64,000 nt of DNA from Toxotes chatareus (GCA_016801885.1 CM028888.1:1080001-1144000), one strand, 5' to 3'. Shown: positions 47,607 to 60,350, numbered from the stretch's first letter. Notes: generated from the sequence alone by a model not told the origin. Numbers and translations: made by a program.

Positions 47607-47679
47607 CTCTCAGCTCCAAAACCACTGGATCCTACTGAAGATGCACATCTTTGAAATATCAGCTCACAAATAAACCGTT

Positions 47680-47880
47680 TAATTTCTGTAACAGAGGCTC
47701 AGTAGTTTGAAACAGCTGCTCTCTGCAGTCTTTATCAGACAAACTGGAGAAGACGTGTTGGGGACTTTTCAGTTTTCTGTGCCCGATTAATCCACAATTG
47801 GTGCTCAAGTGATTATTTCTAGCAGCAGGACGAACACTGTGTGGGACGGAGTCAGCATGAGCTACAGTTAGTGGGATACA
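47680..47880 (+). repeat. interspersed repeat family A, copy 2
   Basis: Contains the same ordered blocks as 838-985 and continues with CACAATTGGTGCTCAAGTG and TAGCAGCAGGACGAAC, giving the best view of the family's right half. Confidence 0.6.
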
Positions 47881-48860
47881 TTCTGTACATGTGGTTGGAT
47901 TAAAGTAAGAAGAATGTAAAATGATTTCGATCCATCACTGCAGTTCAGTCCTTCAGACTCTGTGCTGTATAAAGACGTTTCTGTAGAAACACATCTACCA
48001 CATTATCTTGCCTCGCAGGCTGCAGGGTTTCTCCTGGCCTACTTCTCTGTGCTCTGACCCCTGCTGCTGCACTCAGCCACGCTGACATGATGATGAGCAC
48101 ATGTTGGGGTTGAGCATCAGTGAGCATCAGAGACGCTTTTAGATCTGGCTGATCTCTGAGGTCTGGAGCAGAGCGATAAGGCGGCAGGAGGACGCTCTGT
48201 TTTCGGTTTGTTTTGTTGGTTTCCTGTGTGTTTGTGTGGTCAAACTCTCGGCCTGCTCAGCCATGAAATGCCTTTTTTTTTTTGTTGTTGTTGATCAAAC
48301 ATGGCTGCAGCTTGCGTTGGTGAAGCTGTATGGATGGATTTTTCTTTCCTGTTCCAGTGAGTCACAGCGGTTTCATGCCTTTTATTCATCAATGTCACAG
48401 TGACTCAAAAAGCTTGTCAATGGTGACATGCAACATACGTGCACACACATCGTGCACATGGAGATCAGATCCACCCCCCACGCACACACACACACGTATG
48501 CACAATTCAGCACGTCGTCCCGTATGTTAAAACGTCCCAGCGGCTCTGACCTGTACAAAGCTGAAGGACACGAGCCAATCAGATTTCACTCAGCTCCGTT
48601 CACATCTTTACTACGTGAACCAAACGTTAACATCACGACTGTTTATGTATTCACACTGAATGAAAGTGAAAACAAATGTTCAAAGACATTTTTTTTAATT
48701 CATCTGAGCGTTGACAGCCGAGCTCTCAGACGTATTCAGAGCCATTTTAACCTGATGAGAAGCAGCAACCGTCCCTGTCTGCCACTGACCTGGAGGTTTT
48801 TCATGGCTCCGTCTCGTCTCGTCTGGATGATTGTGAATCTCCAAACTGTGCACTTCAGTT

Positions 48861-48878
48861 AAAAAAAAAAAAAAAAAA
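48861..48878 (+). repeat. poly(A)18 tract
   Basis: An uninterrupted run of 18 A immediately precedes the LINE 3' fragment. It may be the tail of an older insertion or a chance simple repeat. Confidence 0.8.
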
Positions 48879-49282
48879 GCACTGAATCGTCTTGAATTGT
48901 TCCAAAATGCAGCCGAAAGGCTTTTAACTACAAGGAGAGAACACTTTACCCCAATTTCACCATCCCTTCATTTGCTTCCCATCGCTTCCAGAATGTAGTT
49001 CAAAATCCTATAAATCAGTTATAAAGCGTTAAATGGATTTTGTTCAAGCTACATTTCTGATCTACTAAGCCTCAGTGTAACAGGGTGCACACAGAACACG
49101 CTCTTCTAAAAACACATCTTCTTAAACTGGCTCATCGCTGCGTCATGTGATTTTACATCTCCTGGATTATTTATATCATTTACTACTTCATCTAGTTTAT
49201 CTGGATTTAAATTTTAAATGTATATTTTTACTACTGTCCCTCATATTTTTTGTTAATAAAGGTGCAATACAAATATTATAGG
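48879..49282 (+). mobile_element. 3' end of a non-LTR retrotransposon (L2/Rex-like LINE), degenerate
   Basis: Frame from about 48883 gives LNRLELFQNAAERLL, then RREHFTPI, a LPIASR motif, FKIL, SYKALNGF and SSYISDLL. This is the order of motifs in the C-terminal part of L2/Rex-type LINE reverse transcriptases (thumb region). At least three in-frame stops interrupt it. It is followed by KHIFLN-like residues and an AT-rich 3' end with GTTAATAAAGGTGCAATACAAAT near 49254-49276. It is strongly decayed and cannot be active. Confidence 0.7.
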
Positions 49283-49830
49283 TGACAACACACTGTTCAA
49301 TACATCCAGTAAATACCATCAGAACTACAGTGATCCCACTGTTGGCAGTGGTGATCAATCAAGTGTAATTAAGTGAAGTCAATTAAATCAGTGAAATCAC
49401 ATCTGTGCAGCTGGAAACACGGCAGAGATTGTACACGAGCAGCAGCAGAAGAAGAGTGTGTGTGAGCGAGGAGGAGCGGGACTATTTCCAGCCTCCAGAC
49501 AGACCTACAAACACAGGAAATATGCAGTTTATTAAAAAAAAATCCCCTCACAAATCAGTAGCTAAAATCCCAGCTATGTTCACAGACAGCTATGAATAGC
49601 ACTGGTAGAAGACGGTGTGCGTATCTCTTAAAGGAAAAACCCAGACTCCATTCAGCTGCGAGTGATGAAGTACACTGATTTTCGTGCTGTTTATTCGTGG
49701 TCCTTTGTTGTTGTAGTGGATTTCTGAGAAACCAGATATTCCCAGGAGGCTGTTTAGAAAGTAGATTATCATATAAAACTCGCTCTTGTTGAACAACTTG
49801 CTCAAAATCTAAAGAACTGAAATATTAGCC

Positions 49831-50010
49831 CCCCTGCTATTTACTCCAAAAGTTGTTTTTTTCCCAAATGAACACAGCAATACTCATTTATATGCTGATG
49901 ATACCGTGTTTTTCCAGCCTTCTCCTGCTGTTTGTCATCCAGACCTTTAACTGATTTAAAGTTTGTTCTAAACTCAAAGAGACAAATGTGTTTGTGTTTC
50001 ACCAGAGAAT
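49831..50010 (+). mobile_element. LINE reverse-transcriptase fragment with YADD box, degenerate
   Basis: Frame from 49831 reads PLLFT, then THLYADDTVFF (YADD catalytic box encoded at 49891-49902). After a stop it gives an FxVxxKLKETNVFVF-like stretch matching the 'LN..KT..m.FS' block that follows YADD in L2/Rex LINEs. It lies downstream of the LINE 3' end at 48879-49282 although YADD precedes that region in an intact element, so it comes from a separate copy or a rearranged one. Confidence 0.65.
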
Positions 50011-50049
50011 AGAGCTCACTTCTTACTGCTGCATTAAAAATGGATCTGA

Positions 50050-50235
50050 GACGTACTCAGACTCTGAAGTAAGTCCTGCATGCAAAATTAAAAAGTAAAA
50101 ATACAGAAGTGTTAGCATCAAAACGCACAAAGTACGAGAAGTAAAAGTACTCATCATACAGAATGGCCCATAAGCCACTGTATGCTACAGTATATCAGTG
50201 AATTATTAATGTCCGTAACCTTTTAATGCTGCAGC
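50050..50235 (+). repeat. interspersed repeat family D
   Basis: Contains AAGTAAAAGTACTCATCATA, CAGAATGGCCCATAAG and CCTTTTAATGCTGCAGCTGG. I recognise these as a widespread teleost dispersed repeat. The class is unknown to me. Confidence 0.6.
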
Positions 50236-51054
50236 TGGTACCAGCACAGTGTGAAACTCCTTCTGTTTGTCACTGAAATGCGGCCGACACTTGATGTCGT
50301 CCAGATGTCTGAAAATATGTTTCCCTCATGTGTAACTTACTGATGAGCAGCAGGGGAACCTGACCCGGGACTGAATCACCTCCCGTCCTCCATCTGTTCC
50401 CGATTTCAGTCTTTTCCTCAGACAAAATGTGAACAAAGTGATGGATTATCCGTCCAAAGTCATCGCTCTCCCTCGTCTATTGAACCCGGCTATTGAAAAG
50501 TGTGAGTGGGGCCTTATTCTAGATGAACTCACCTACACCCGCCTCGCTGTCATGTGTCCTGGTTTCTGCAGAGTTGCATCAGATACTTTGAGTGAACTAA
50601 CAGGCTGCAGCTGTTGGTGTAATGTGGTTGGAAAGTTTGGTTTGTCCCCTGTGAAGGAAACGAGATCTTTCATACAACGTTACCGTGGCTGCAGGAGCGT
50701 GTTTTATCGTCGTGTTGTTCTCTTTCGTGAATCAGGACCTGGGAATCAGAAACCACTGCTTACTTAAACTGCTCCAATATTGTGAATCTCAGTGAGTAAT
50801 GTAATGACTGGTTCACTTAAGCCAGGCATCGTTTTAAAAGTGCCTCACGCTGTGTGACCTCAGCATAATACTTTTAAACACTGCAGCTCTCGATGCACTT
50901 TGTCTTATTAAAGCGATGCTTTAATGTGACGTGAATGTGACTCAGTGATTACAGTTAAACTGGTTTTCCATTTGTTTTTCTATGGTTTGAGACAGATTGT
51001 CTCACATTAAGTTGATGGAAAGTTTCAGTGCGTCTCAGTAAACTGAGAAACTCT

Positions 51055-51215
51055 ACGAACACTGCTGCTCTAATACTACTGCAGTACAACTACACATACT
51101 TCTACATTACTGCTTCTGCTCCTCAGGCTTTGTACTAGCACTACTGCACGGTACCTAATTACACTACAACAACTACTTATTATACTACTACACTAATACC
51201 ACTGCTGCTGCTGCT
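51055..51215 (+). repeat. degenerate (ACT/CTG)n triplet-rich region
   Basis: Loosely repeated ACTACT, TACTAC and CTGCTGCTGCTG words over 160 bp, an old expanded triplet repeat. Confidence 0.55.
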
Positions 51216-51904
51216 GTGACTTTTACAAACTCTACCACTGTCTCTGTTACAGGACGACAGGATTTTACTGCTCTGTAAAGTTTTCACTGTTTTTTTTTTT
51301 TTCTCACGTCGAAGAGACCGAGCACCGAACACGACCGAGAGATGCGTGTCTCTTTACGTGGCAGTAAACACGTCACATAAACCCACTAATAACCGAAATG
51401 TCCTGAGTCTCTCTAGACTTTAAAGGCTGGTGTAGGATAATATAACCCCTGTAAACATCACTGCTACGTCTGTTCACTGGAGCTTGCTCACGCCCCGGCA
51501 GAGCCCTGGTCTTAGGACAGGTGGTGCAGCCATGTTTAGAGCTGCTGCCGCTCAGAGGAAAACATCGGACAGAAGAAGAAATGTGAAAATGACGAGGACC
51601 CGAGCTGGCGTCCTGGTCTCAGTGCGGCCGTGGTCCATCGAAGCAGACGATGCGTCATCGCACCCCGTCAGGTTGGACTCCGCCCAGCGGCTGCCCTTCC
51701 TCTTCCTCACTGTCAACAATTACAGACGTAAAGACAGAAAACAAACAGGAGCTGGCCCTCTGTCCTCCGTAGAGAACAGAGAGTGGCCATCTGTCTTCAG
51801 AGAAAACAGCATGTTGGGACCCCATGTGTCGTCCTGGCATGGAGCGCAGCCATGCTGTCTGATGACGGCCTCTAATCTACAGTCAGACAAAAATACTTAT
51901 TTTT

Positions 51905-51918
51905 CCATTAGATGGCGA
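51905..51918 (+). promoter_or_regulatory. CTCF-like site (weaker)
   Basis: CCATTAGATGGCGA keeps CCA-TAG-TGGCG of the CTCF core with a mismatch at the fourth base. Confidence 0.3.
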
Positions 51919-54166
51919 TGCTGTGGGCTGGAATAAAAGAATCTAACTGAGGCTGACAGTGACACAAACTGAGTTAGGGGAAAAAAAATCTCTCCATCCA
52001 TCCCCCGCCCATCCCTCCATCCTCGTATCTGTGTCTGCAGACATGATGTCCCAGCAGGCCGAGGTTTGTCTGACTCAATTCTTTGTGCTGCAGCTAAAAA
52101 CATCTCGACACACATTCTCCTTTTCTGGTCACCGACTCTCTCTGCTCTAATCCACTGTACTCTGCCCTGCCGGGGGAATAAGCAGGGCTTTCCCCTCCTC
52201 GGCAGAGATGAATTATTTCTTCAGCATGATGTACGCTGCTGACTGCACCTGAAGCTAAAGCTCACGCCCTCTCGCTGTCAGAGATGCTGCTGGTTGGTTT
52301 GGATCTGTTATAATGTGTGGTAGTGATTTTTTATTTCTTTTTAACGGGAACTGAAGTGATGCAGTGTGATATCTGTGGAACAATGATCTGACAGGTTGTA
52401 TGAAGGCAGCTGGCCACGCTGGCACGTTCGGTCCACATATGGCAGCTCGGAGGTGTGAATGGATGTGGCTGTGAATGTGGAACAGCACGGTGAGATGAGA
52501 TGGAGCTTGTTTATCCTCCTCGATAAGACGAGGCTGAAAACATCACGGTCGTGACAAACACCGTCTGGTGGAAGGAATCGTAGCTGCGGGTTACAGCTGG
52601 AGGCTTCAGGTCCAGTGTAGGAGGACTGTTTATACACACAGCCTGGCAGTGGTGGGCTAACGTGCCCACAGTGACAGAGCGAACATGCTGATGTTTGTGT
52701 GTCGGCCCTGCGCTGTGGACCAGTCTGAAGTATTTTGGGTTTCCAGTGAACTGTCTTGCCAACGATCGGATGGACTTCCATCAGATGTTCCATCAGCTGT
52801 GTTTATTGATAATTAGCAAACTAAACTGGTATTTATGACACGTTTCTCTGTGGTCTCACTTCAGCTCATTGTGTGGCAGATGTGAAATTATAATGTGCTT
52901 CAGATTCGGTGAATAATTTGGAAATGAAGCAGGTTAACACAGGCTCCCAGTAAGTCTCTCACTGTGGATGAATAAGCAGAACAAAGGCCGATTTAAGGCA
53001 GATATTGTAATGTTTGAGCGGTTCCTCCCACTCAGCGGGCCGCGCTGTAGCTAAATGATCCACCCACATTTACTCTGGGAGTCAGTGCAGCTTACTTCCA
53101 GATTCCCCTCAGGAGTGTGCCAGTGCTGCTGCTTTATTTCTGAAGTGTACAATAATGCTTCTTGGCTGCTCGACAAAGGAAAGTCAGAATGAGAGTCTCT
53201 GTGATGACTCTGCTCCTCTCACTCTTCTTTAGCTGCAGTTTATTCAGAACTTCAGATTTTTGTCTCCTGAGTCTTTTCTGTTACCGTCCACTGAACAAGC
53301 CGTTTGGTGGATGTTTAGTTTTCTTAGTGCCTCTGTGTTTAGTCTCACCCCTCTGTGTGTCCAACATGCTGTATCGTGAAGATTCATTCTGTGTGTTCTT
53401 CAGAACTTACTTTATGTTTATTTTTGTTAGATTAATAGTATAGAAAAGTGTTTCATAGGAGACAGGTCTCTAACAGCATCAGAATGAAAGACTGATACAG
53501 GGTCACACAGGATCACGTGCTAACAGGTGCTAACATTAGCTGACAGGTGTTTTATGCATTCACATAAACCGTACATTAAAAACCCGTGCCAGACGATCTA
53601 CAGTCCTGTGTTTGTGATTCAGCTGCCATCCTCTGTGAATGAGCGGCCTGTTATTTACCGGAGAGGCTCTGAGGAAAGTGCAGCGTCCTCCAGGCTTCAG
53701 GCTTCTGAATGAATTTATAAAAAGCTGCTGAGTTTCTGTAAAAGATGCAGACTGGACGCTGCCATATCGAGTCTGTCTTTCACTGCTAATGAGAGGAAGA
53801 ACTGACCTTCACTGCTTCATTCTTTGGCTGATGAAGAAGAGCGATAACGTCTCTGTCACTGGCCCATGGTCCATGTTGGCTTCGTTTATCCAGTTTAATT
53901 CTGGAGCAGTGAAACATTTGCATTCATCTGAACTCAGTGAGACTTAATCTGACCCACAGCAGCCGATAATCTCAGCCACACCAGTCAGAGAGTAGAATTA
54001 CACACACAGACTGAGGGCTCGGTCGCCGTGGTTCAACCTGTGGTTCTGTGTTTCCACATCGTGGCCGGTCAGTCAATCAATCCGTCCTGTGTCAACAGGA
54101 CTCAGGTTCTGATCCTGTAGAAAGGCCGAGTCACGACTTCTTAAACATCCTGTGTTAGATCAGTGA

Positions 54167-54314
54167 CACTAACTGGTTTTCTTCTTCTCTTTTCTCTTCC
54201 ATGTTTCTCTTCCTGTGACGCTCTGATCTGCTCAGGTAAGAACATTTCATTTATTTGTGGTGTAACGTTCATAAATGTTTGTGTGATGTGGTGTGATGTG
54301 GCCTCCCTGTGAGT
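54167..54314 (+). promoter_or_regulatory. candidate recursive splice site with RS-exon
   Basis: Branch-point-like CACTAAC (54167-54173) is followed by a long pyrimidine tract from 54177 with no AG dinucleotide until CAG at 54233-54235. The next bases are GTAAGAAC, a consensus 5' splice site, so acceptor and donor abut with no exon between them. A second good donor, CCT|GTGAGT, opens at 54309, which would define a 73-nt RS-exon (54236-54308). Splicing the drebrin exon (ending ACTG) to this point regenerates ACTG|GTAAGA, a strong donor for a second splicing step. If the 73 nt were kept, the frame would read TGG then TAA, an immediate stop. This is the arrangement described for recursive splicing in long vertebrate neuronal genes. 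It is inferred from sequence only. Confidence 0.45.
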
Positions 54315-57300
54315 TTGGGTGGAGCTCAGCTGAATCTCACTGCTCTCACAGCTGAAGATAACATCTGAGGGTCTTTGAAGTTCGCCGAATTCCTGTGAAA
54401 GTCGAGGGCGTGGAGCCGTGTGGAATAATTGACTGATTTCTGCAGAGAAATATTACATAACTGAAATGTTTCAAGTGTTGTGCAAACGCAGAGCTTAAAA
54501 TTTCCCTGAGCAATCAGTGAGGTCTGACAGGAATAAATGATAAGAGGGGGAATAACACACGTCCATGTTGGCCTGAGACTGTAACGCTGAAGCTTCCTGT
54601 TCTCCTGCTGCTCAGACCTTGTTTCCAGGTTCTAACTGCAGGTCGTGAACATTAATTATTCCGTCATGTCAGCTTGTCGTGTTTCTGCTTTCTCTGCAAA
54701 CAAGCTCAGATTATTAATAACATTTGGATGATGGATTCAAACTCTACCATTATTTTCTATTTACTCACAATAATCAGATTCATTCAGCTTGAACTGGTGG
54801 AATGAAACTTCACTGAAGTCCTGCTTTTAGTTTGAATCTGAGCATTTTTTTCTTTACATTTACTTAACAGATTTAGTGACTGGTTGCTGTGATTTCTGGG
54901 TAATTGTGACGGCGGTTCCCTTGATTTCCTGAAGCTTTACAAACCAAACAAAAATCCATAATGCAGATCGTTAGTTGTCCGAGATGAATATATACTTACA
55001 TACTTTTACATGCAGTAAAGTATTTTTACGGTGTGGCTCTGAATACTCTGTCTGCGGCTGTCGTCTTATCTCTGATTGGGAATGTGGGAATGTGGACAGG
55101 AAAGTGGTTTGACTCCAGATTAAACTGTGCACGTGCACAGTGTGAAATCTAAGGGGAATATATTTTTTTTCTTTATTTGAGCCTCAGCTGCTTCTTCTTC
55201 TTTGTGCACAGTCGATGTGATCATTGGGTTTTTCCGACGCTGTTGCCTGCTGAGATGTTTGTGAGTCACGTGACCTTCTGATACACGGTTTCCCTTCAGA
55301 CCGGAGCCGAGGCTGTGGATGTTTCAGAACCCTCCCTCCTTTTCTGTCGGTGGTAACAGTTTTCCCTGCTGCGTTTCTGCTCCGTGTTATTTACTCCTTT
55401 GCACTGAGTGTGCGTCCTGCAGTATTTTTAAGAGCCCGTCCCTCCTGCAGAGCTGGGTTATTACTGTTCACCAGTATCGACCAGGAGACACACCTCCAGC
55501 CGTGTTCACAATCTGTGGCTTTAGAAGCAGCAGGAGAGTCGATTATCTCTGACAGCAGCCGGTACTTAAAGGTCCAGTCTGCGGCCCTGCTGAAAACACT
55601 GAGGGTCACGTTTTAGGAAAAGGATCAGACAAAGACGAGAGGCTGAAAGTCACAGCAGCGTGCAGCTGGAGGCGTCTGACCGATGTGGAGAAGGAACTGA
55701 ACAAACCCAACAAACAAACCAGGAGGCAACCAAACTCCATGACCAAATAAATATACAGACGACTTCAGTGTCATGTCGGCCAGAGGAGATGATGTTAATC
55801 AGACGTGCAGTTTCTGTAAGTTTCCTTTTTCACCCTCAGAAATGTTCAGATCCAGGAAACTGGTGAGATTAGGATCTTACTGCAAACTCTGCTTCAGCTT
55901 CTTGTTTATTTTATTCACATAAGCATGAAAATCCAACGGCTGCTTTTCATAACCACAGAAGAACAAGATGTACTAAGATTATTCCCACCATCCCAAAAAC
56001 AAATCTGCAGTTTGGTGAAAAGCCTGCGTCCATGTCCGAGCCGGGAAACGGGTGGACGGCAGACATCCCGTCTTAGAATCTGAACTCATATATATTTTAC
56101 AGCTCAGCATTTGTCCAGCAGGCCTCTTAATCAAATGATGACTTCCAATTCACAGAAAGGCAGGGACACAGATGTCCCCTGTGCCCAGCAGCAGCACTAC
56201 CAGGCGTTTAAGTCGAGCCATAAACAAAGTTAACTGAGTTAAAAGGCAGGTCTGTACTGACAGAGCCAATCAATAACCTGCACTCAGCCATGGAGGGAAA
56301 CGTGGACATGACGGAGGAAATCTCATCCCTGCTTCACTGTGTGCTGATTTGACCTGTTTAAATAAGAAAAACGGACACTGGGACAGACTGGACTCAGATG
56401 TCTCGCTGTGATTTTCACGAAAACATCTGCCTCTTTGAATGAAGCACCTATGACTGATTCTTCATCACACCAGAAGTGGCACTTCAGGCGGCGAAGGCTC
56501 CACCGCCCTCAGACCCAGCTGTCCTGCCAGCAGCAGCAGCTCCTGAGGAGGTGAGAGGACAAACCACCGTCACCAGGCTGAGTAACATTCGGTGTCCACA
56601 GGCCCCAGAGGCCCGAGGCGTCAGAGGCTCGGTTTGTGTCAGCATTTCTTGTTGGAAAGTCTCAGTCCGGTTTGTCCTCCGTTTGTCCACAGGAATTGGA
56701 CAGTCCCATAACTCGTGATTTTCGTCCAGTTCCAACATCTTTTATGTGGCAGTGTGGACGACGTGTACCACACGAGTCTGGCTTAACGTGTTCATCTTTA
56801 TTAACCAAAACTGTGTCTCTAATCTTAACTATAACCATAGTGATCATACAGAGTTATCGTCCAGTACAGTTCTTGTCTGTTAGCGTGTTTTATTGTCCTG
56901 CTGTATGAGGAGATAAAAGCACAGAGAAGGAAAAGAGAAGGTTAAGTAACAAAGTAAGAAGGGATGGAGACAGGAGTGATGGAGGAGATGGAGAAAGAGT
57001 GCAGTATGTGGATATGAAAGCTCTCCACCTGTACAAAGGCTTTTAACTCCAGCTCAGAGTGTTGGCCACGGGGGTCCGGCCTGTCTTTGTGTCCTGGTCG
57101 TGTCCACTGTGCTGCTGAGCGGAGAAAATGGAGTCCGGCACCGGCGGCGGGTTTCAGCCGACATGACCGCAGAAAAATGTTCGCGGCCTCTTTCATTCGT
57201 CCCTCAGTCTGCGTCACAGAAAGTGGACTGCAGCTGAGTCGGAGAGAAAAGCTTCACGTGGAGCCGCAAAGTTCAGGCTCAGTGTTTTTACACCTCTGTT

Positions 57301-58954
57301 GTTTAACTCTGCTAAAATTAAACTCTGAAATAAAAGCCCCATGAAACTGTGACGTTCACCACGCAGGAGAAAATATATACATTTGTCCTGAGGGAGACAC
57401 CAGAGGACGGACAGACCATTGTCTTAGCTAAGTAAGGTCAAATGTGTTGTATCCACCTCAGCAGGAATCAGGCTCAGCCATGACCTGAATGATGCAGACG
57501 TCTGGAACCAGAAAACCTCAGCTCTGCTTTCAGCTTGATGCTAATGTTTGCTAATGCTGATGCTAACATGCTAACGCTTAGTATGGAACATTTAGCATGC
57601 TGTTTAGCATTTGTCTGAAAGCACAGGTGAGGTGAGGTTATACACCTGAGTAATGAACACTGTGACTTACTTCCTCCTTCCTCAGTGTTTTCTGATCTTC
57701 TTCAGCAGAAATAAGCAGATAGCACAGGGACACGTGGAGGTGGAAGGAGACAACAGCACAGCAGCTAACAAACCACCTACTTAACTGTTGAATTAGTAAA
57801 TTAGAGGTAATTAGTGTTTAAATCCTTATTCTGAGTCCATTTCAATGACAATACACAGTAAAACAAAAGACTTTGGATCAGGTTATTGCAGGAGACGGTC
57901 GTAACTGTGAATATTCTCCTGTAGAACAAACTGCAGCAGGTCCAGTATCTGCCTGTGAACCTTCTCTCTGACGAGAGGTCTTTCTCTTCGCGTCCTTCCT
58001 CCTCTTCCTCTCTGTGCTCATGTTGTATGTTTCCTACATGAAGCTCTAACCGTGTCTCTCTGCTTCTGTATCCGTCAGAGTTTTAATGGGAGAAATACGA
58101 TGCAGCAGAAAACCCTCAATGAATTATTCTGATGCTTGCATAACATACAGCACGTCTTTTGAGAGGCACCATTTTTAGCTCCCCCTGACTCCGTCCCTGT
58201 GTTCTCTCCTCTCCGTTTCCTCCTCGTGAGCGATGGCTTTCACGTCAGGCTAAATCATCCCCCATCACCGCGGAGCTGCCAGGACGGAGTCAGCAGCCGA
58301 GCGATGCATCTTTTCCAAGCTTGGATCATCGTGAACGACAGGATGATCCTGCTCTGCCTGTTTTTCTGAGCGAATACAGCCATTTGGCCGTGCTAGCTGT
58401 GTTTTTCTGTGGCACCTCGCTTCCCACTCAGAAGTACCAGGCTTATATCAGGCTGAGCTGACACGGCAAAGCTTCCGCAGCAATGTCAACATGTATGTTC
58501 ATGGTTACATGTCACAGCGACCCCCACGGTACTGATCGGCTGCATTTCTGTTTGATATATTACAAGTAATTTAGATTTTAATTGGATTTAACCACTGAGG
58601 AACTTGCATGAATGAAAAAAAACCTTTATCAGCAGAAGCTGGTTCATTCACGGCACCGGTCATGATTCAGAATTTCCAGGAAACCAGTTAAAATGACCGA
58701 ACCACAGATGGTTCCTCCTGAAGAGACGCAGCACTGGAAAAACATCCACGAGTCCAGGTCTGATACTGCGGAGGCATCGTCAGCCTTCTCCTGAATGAAC
58801 TCCTGCATCTGCAGCACTTTAAATCCAAAATGTATTTAATGTGAAATATTAATCGCACAAAGTCACACACACCTTAAGGCGAAGCGTATGAACCCCCAGC
58901 TGAGTTCAGTAATTGGAGAGTGTGTGAAGCAGGTGGCACTGCCCATCTATGTGA

Positions 58955-58956
<2 letters not shown>
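54315..58956. other. intron, mostly unique sequence
   Basis: 56030-56320 and 58240-58540 are high-complexity blocks (for example tcttaatcaaatgatgactt) that might be conserved non-coding DNA. The remainder shows nothing recognisable besides the TTAGC-rich patch at 57535. Confidence 0.4.
57535..57615 (+). repeat. TTAGC/GCTAA-rich repeat, probably family B
   Basis: Reiterates GCTAATG, GCTAACATGCTAAC and TTTAGCATGC in about 80 bp, like the left part of family B. It is too short and simple to be certain. Confidence 0.45.

Positions 58957-59005
<49 letters not shown>
58957..59005 (+). repeat. (GT)n microsatellite
   Basis: Perfect GT run of about 24 units. Confidence 0.95.
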
Positions 59006-59006
<1 letters not shown>

Positions 59007-59644
59007 CTGCCTCTCCAGTGGGCAGAATGTCAGAGTGCCTCCGTTCTCCAGCCGTTAATTACAGCTCTTCAGCATCTGCGTCACTTCAGGACAACGTCCC
59101 GGTGAGGTGACGGGTCACCACGGCTCCGTCTCTGTTTTCTGTCTGACCGAGAACAAACAGAGATCAGATTTATTTTTTTTGATAACCGTCACTGTTCGGT
59201 TCAAATCTTACTCTGCAAGAAAAACGTGTTGTGAAGTCAGGATCTGACTTCATCGCTCTCAGCCATTTTCTCAGTCACTGGATGAAAAGAGCTTACGCCT
59301 CCAACGTCCCTCTGTCTGAGCCTTAATGTCTTCTTAAAGGAACAGAAATCCTGCACACTGTCCATCACACATCCTTCGACCTTCAGGCAGAATTCATCAG
59401 AACAGTCCAACAAAGATCAGCTCATGTTATATTAAACATATAAACAGTATAGTCTGACCCGGACCAGTCTGAGGACTGAGTACCAGCGATGGACCGTGTG
59501 CTGGATTTTTATCTTTTGTACATTAGAAGTAAAATTAGCTGAACGTCTTGACTAAATACACATTCACTGAATTACTGTGTGTAACTTGCTGATTTTCCTT
59601 TTTACAGTACAATTAATATTAAAATACAATCAGCAATAATCCAG

Positions 59645-59745
59645 TGGCCGTTAGAGGAACTGCATCTTCAGAAATACTCAGTAGGGCACCAAGTGTGGAT
59701 TAATTCACTGCTGAAAATTGTCCCAGACAAAACAGTTTGAGTATG
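59645..59745 (-). repeat. interspersed repeat family A, copy 3
   Basis: The minus strand reads TTTTCAGCAGTGAATTAATC then CACACTTGGTGC, matching the 3' half of copy 2 (family A) in reverse orientation. Confidence 0.55.
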
Positions 59746-60350
59746 TTTACTAAAAACTGTAATTATAAGAAATAACTGAACCTTTGCAGAAGTAAAGTTC
59801 TACATATGTTTTATTTTTAAAGCTTTATGTCGTGTTTGACAGACATGAGGGGGAACTCAGAGTTTTTAAAGATGAACCAACACATTGATAGTTTTGGTCT
59901 TTGCACAGCATTTTACAACATTTAGAAAAATAAAGACTAATGATTTAAAGACACGCTTCCCAGTTTACATACTGCTGTACTGAGTTGCTGCCCAAATCCT
60001 AAGATCTCTGCTGATGTTTTTAAGCTCAGCTGGGAACTGTCTCATGCTGAGGAAGGTTGAGGATTAGGAGGAGCTCAGCAGAGTCCGGGCCTGAGTGTGT
60101 ATGTTCAGGAGGAGGGAAGACGGATCGAGGGCAAACATGGAGTCAGAGCACAAACCACTTTGCAGTTCAGTCTCCAAACTGACGCTAACAGCACCACATT
60201 TATTCACATGGATCCAAATCTGTGTATTAAAAACAATGAAGCTCACGTAGAGCCTGAAAGGAAAAGGTGTTACAACACAGGGGTGGATGTCAGCCATGTA
60301 CAAATCTCCCTTATTCATTCCACCTCTTCTTCTTCCGTATGTAGCTACCT

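Larger units (their letters stand above)
50236..54166. other. intron, mostly unique sequence
   Basis: 51480-51925 is richer in CpG, with a 150-codon frame lacking known domains and a CTCF-like site at its end. 52150-53160 is high-complexity unique sequence. Confidence 0.45.

Noticed and set aside
51484..51936. 150-residue plus-strand frame
   Set aside because: No domain recognised; locally CpG-richer sequence lacks stops by composition.
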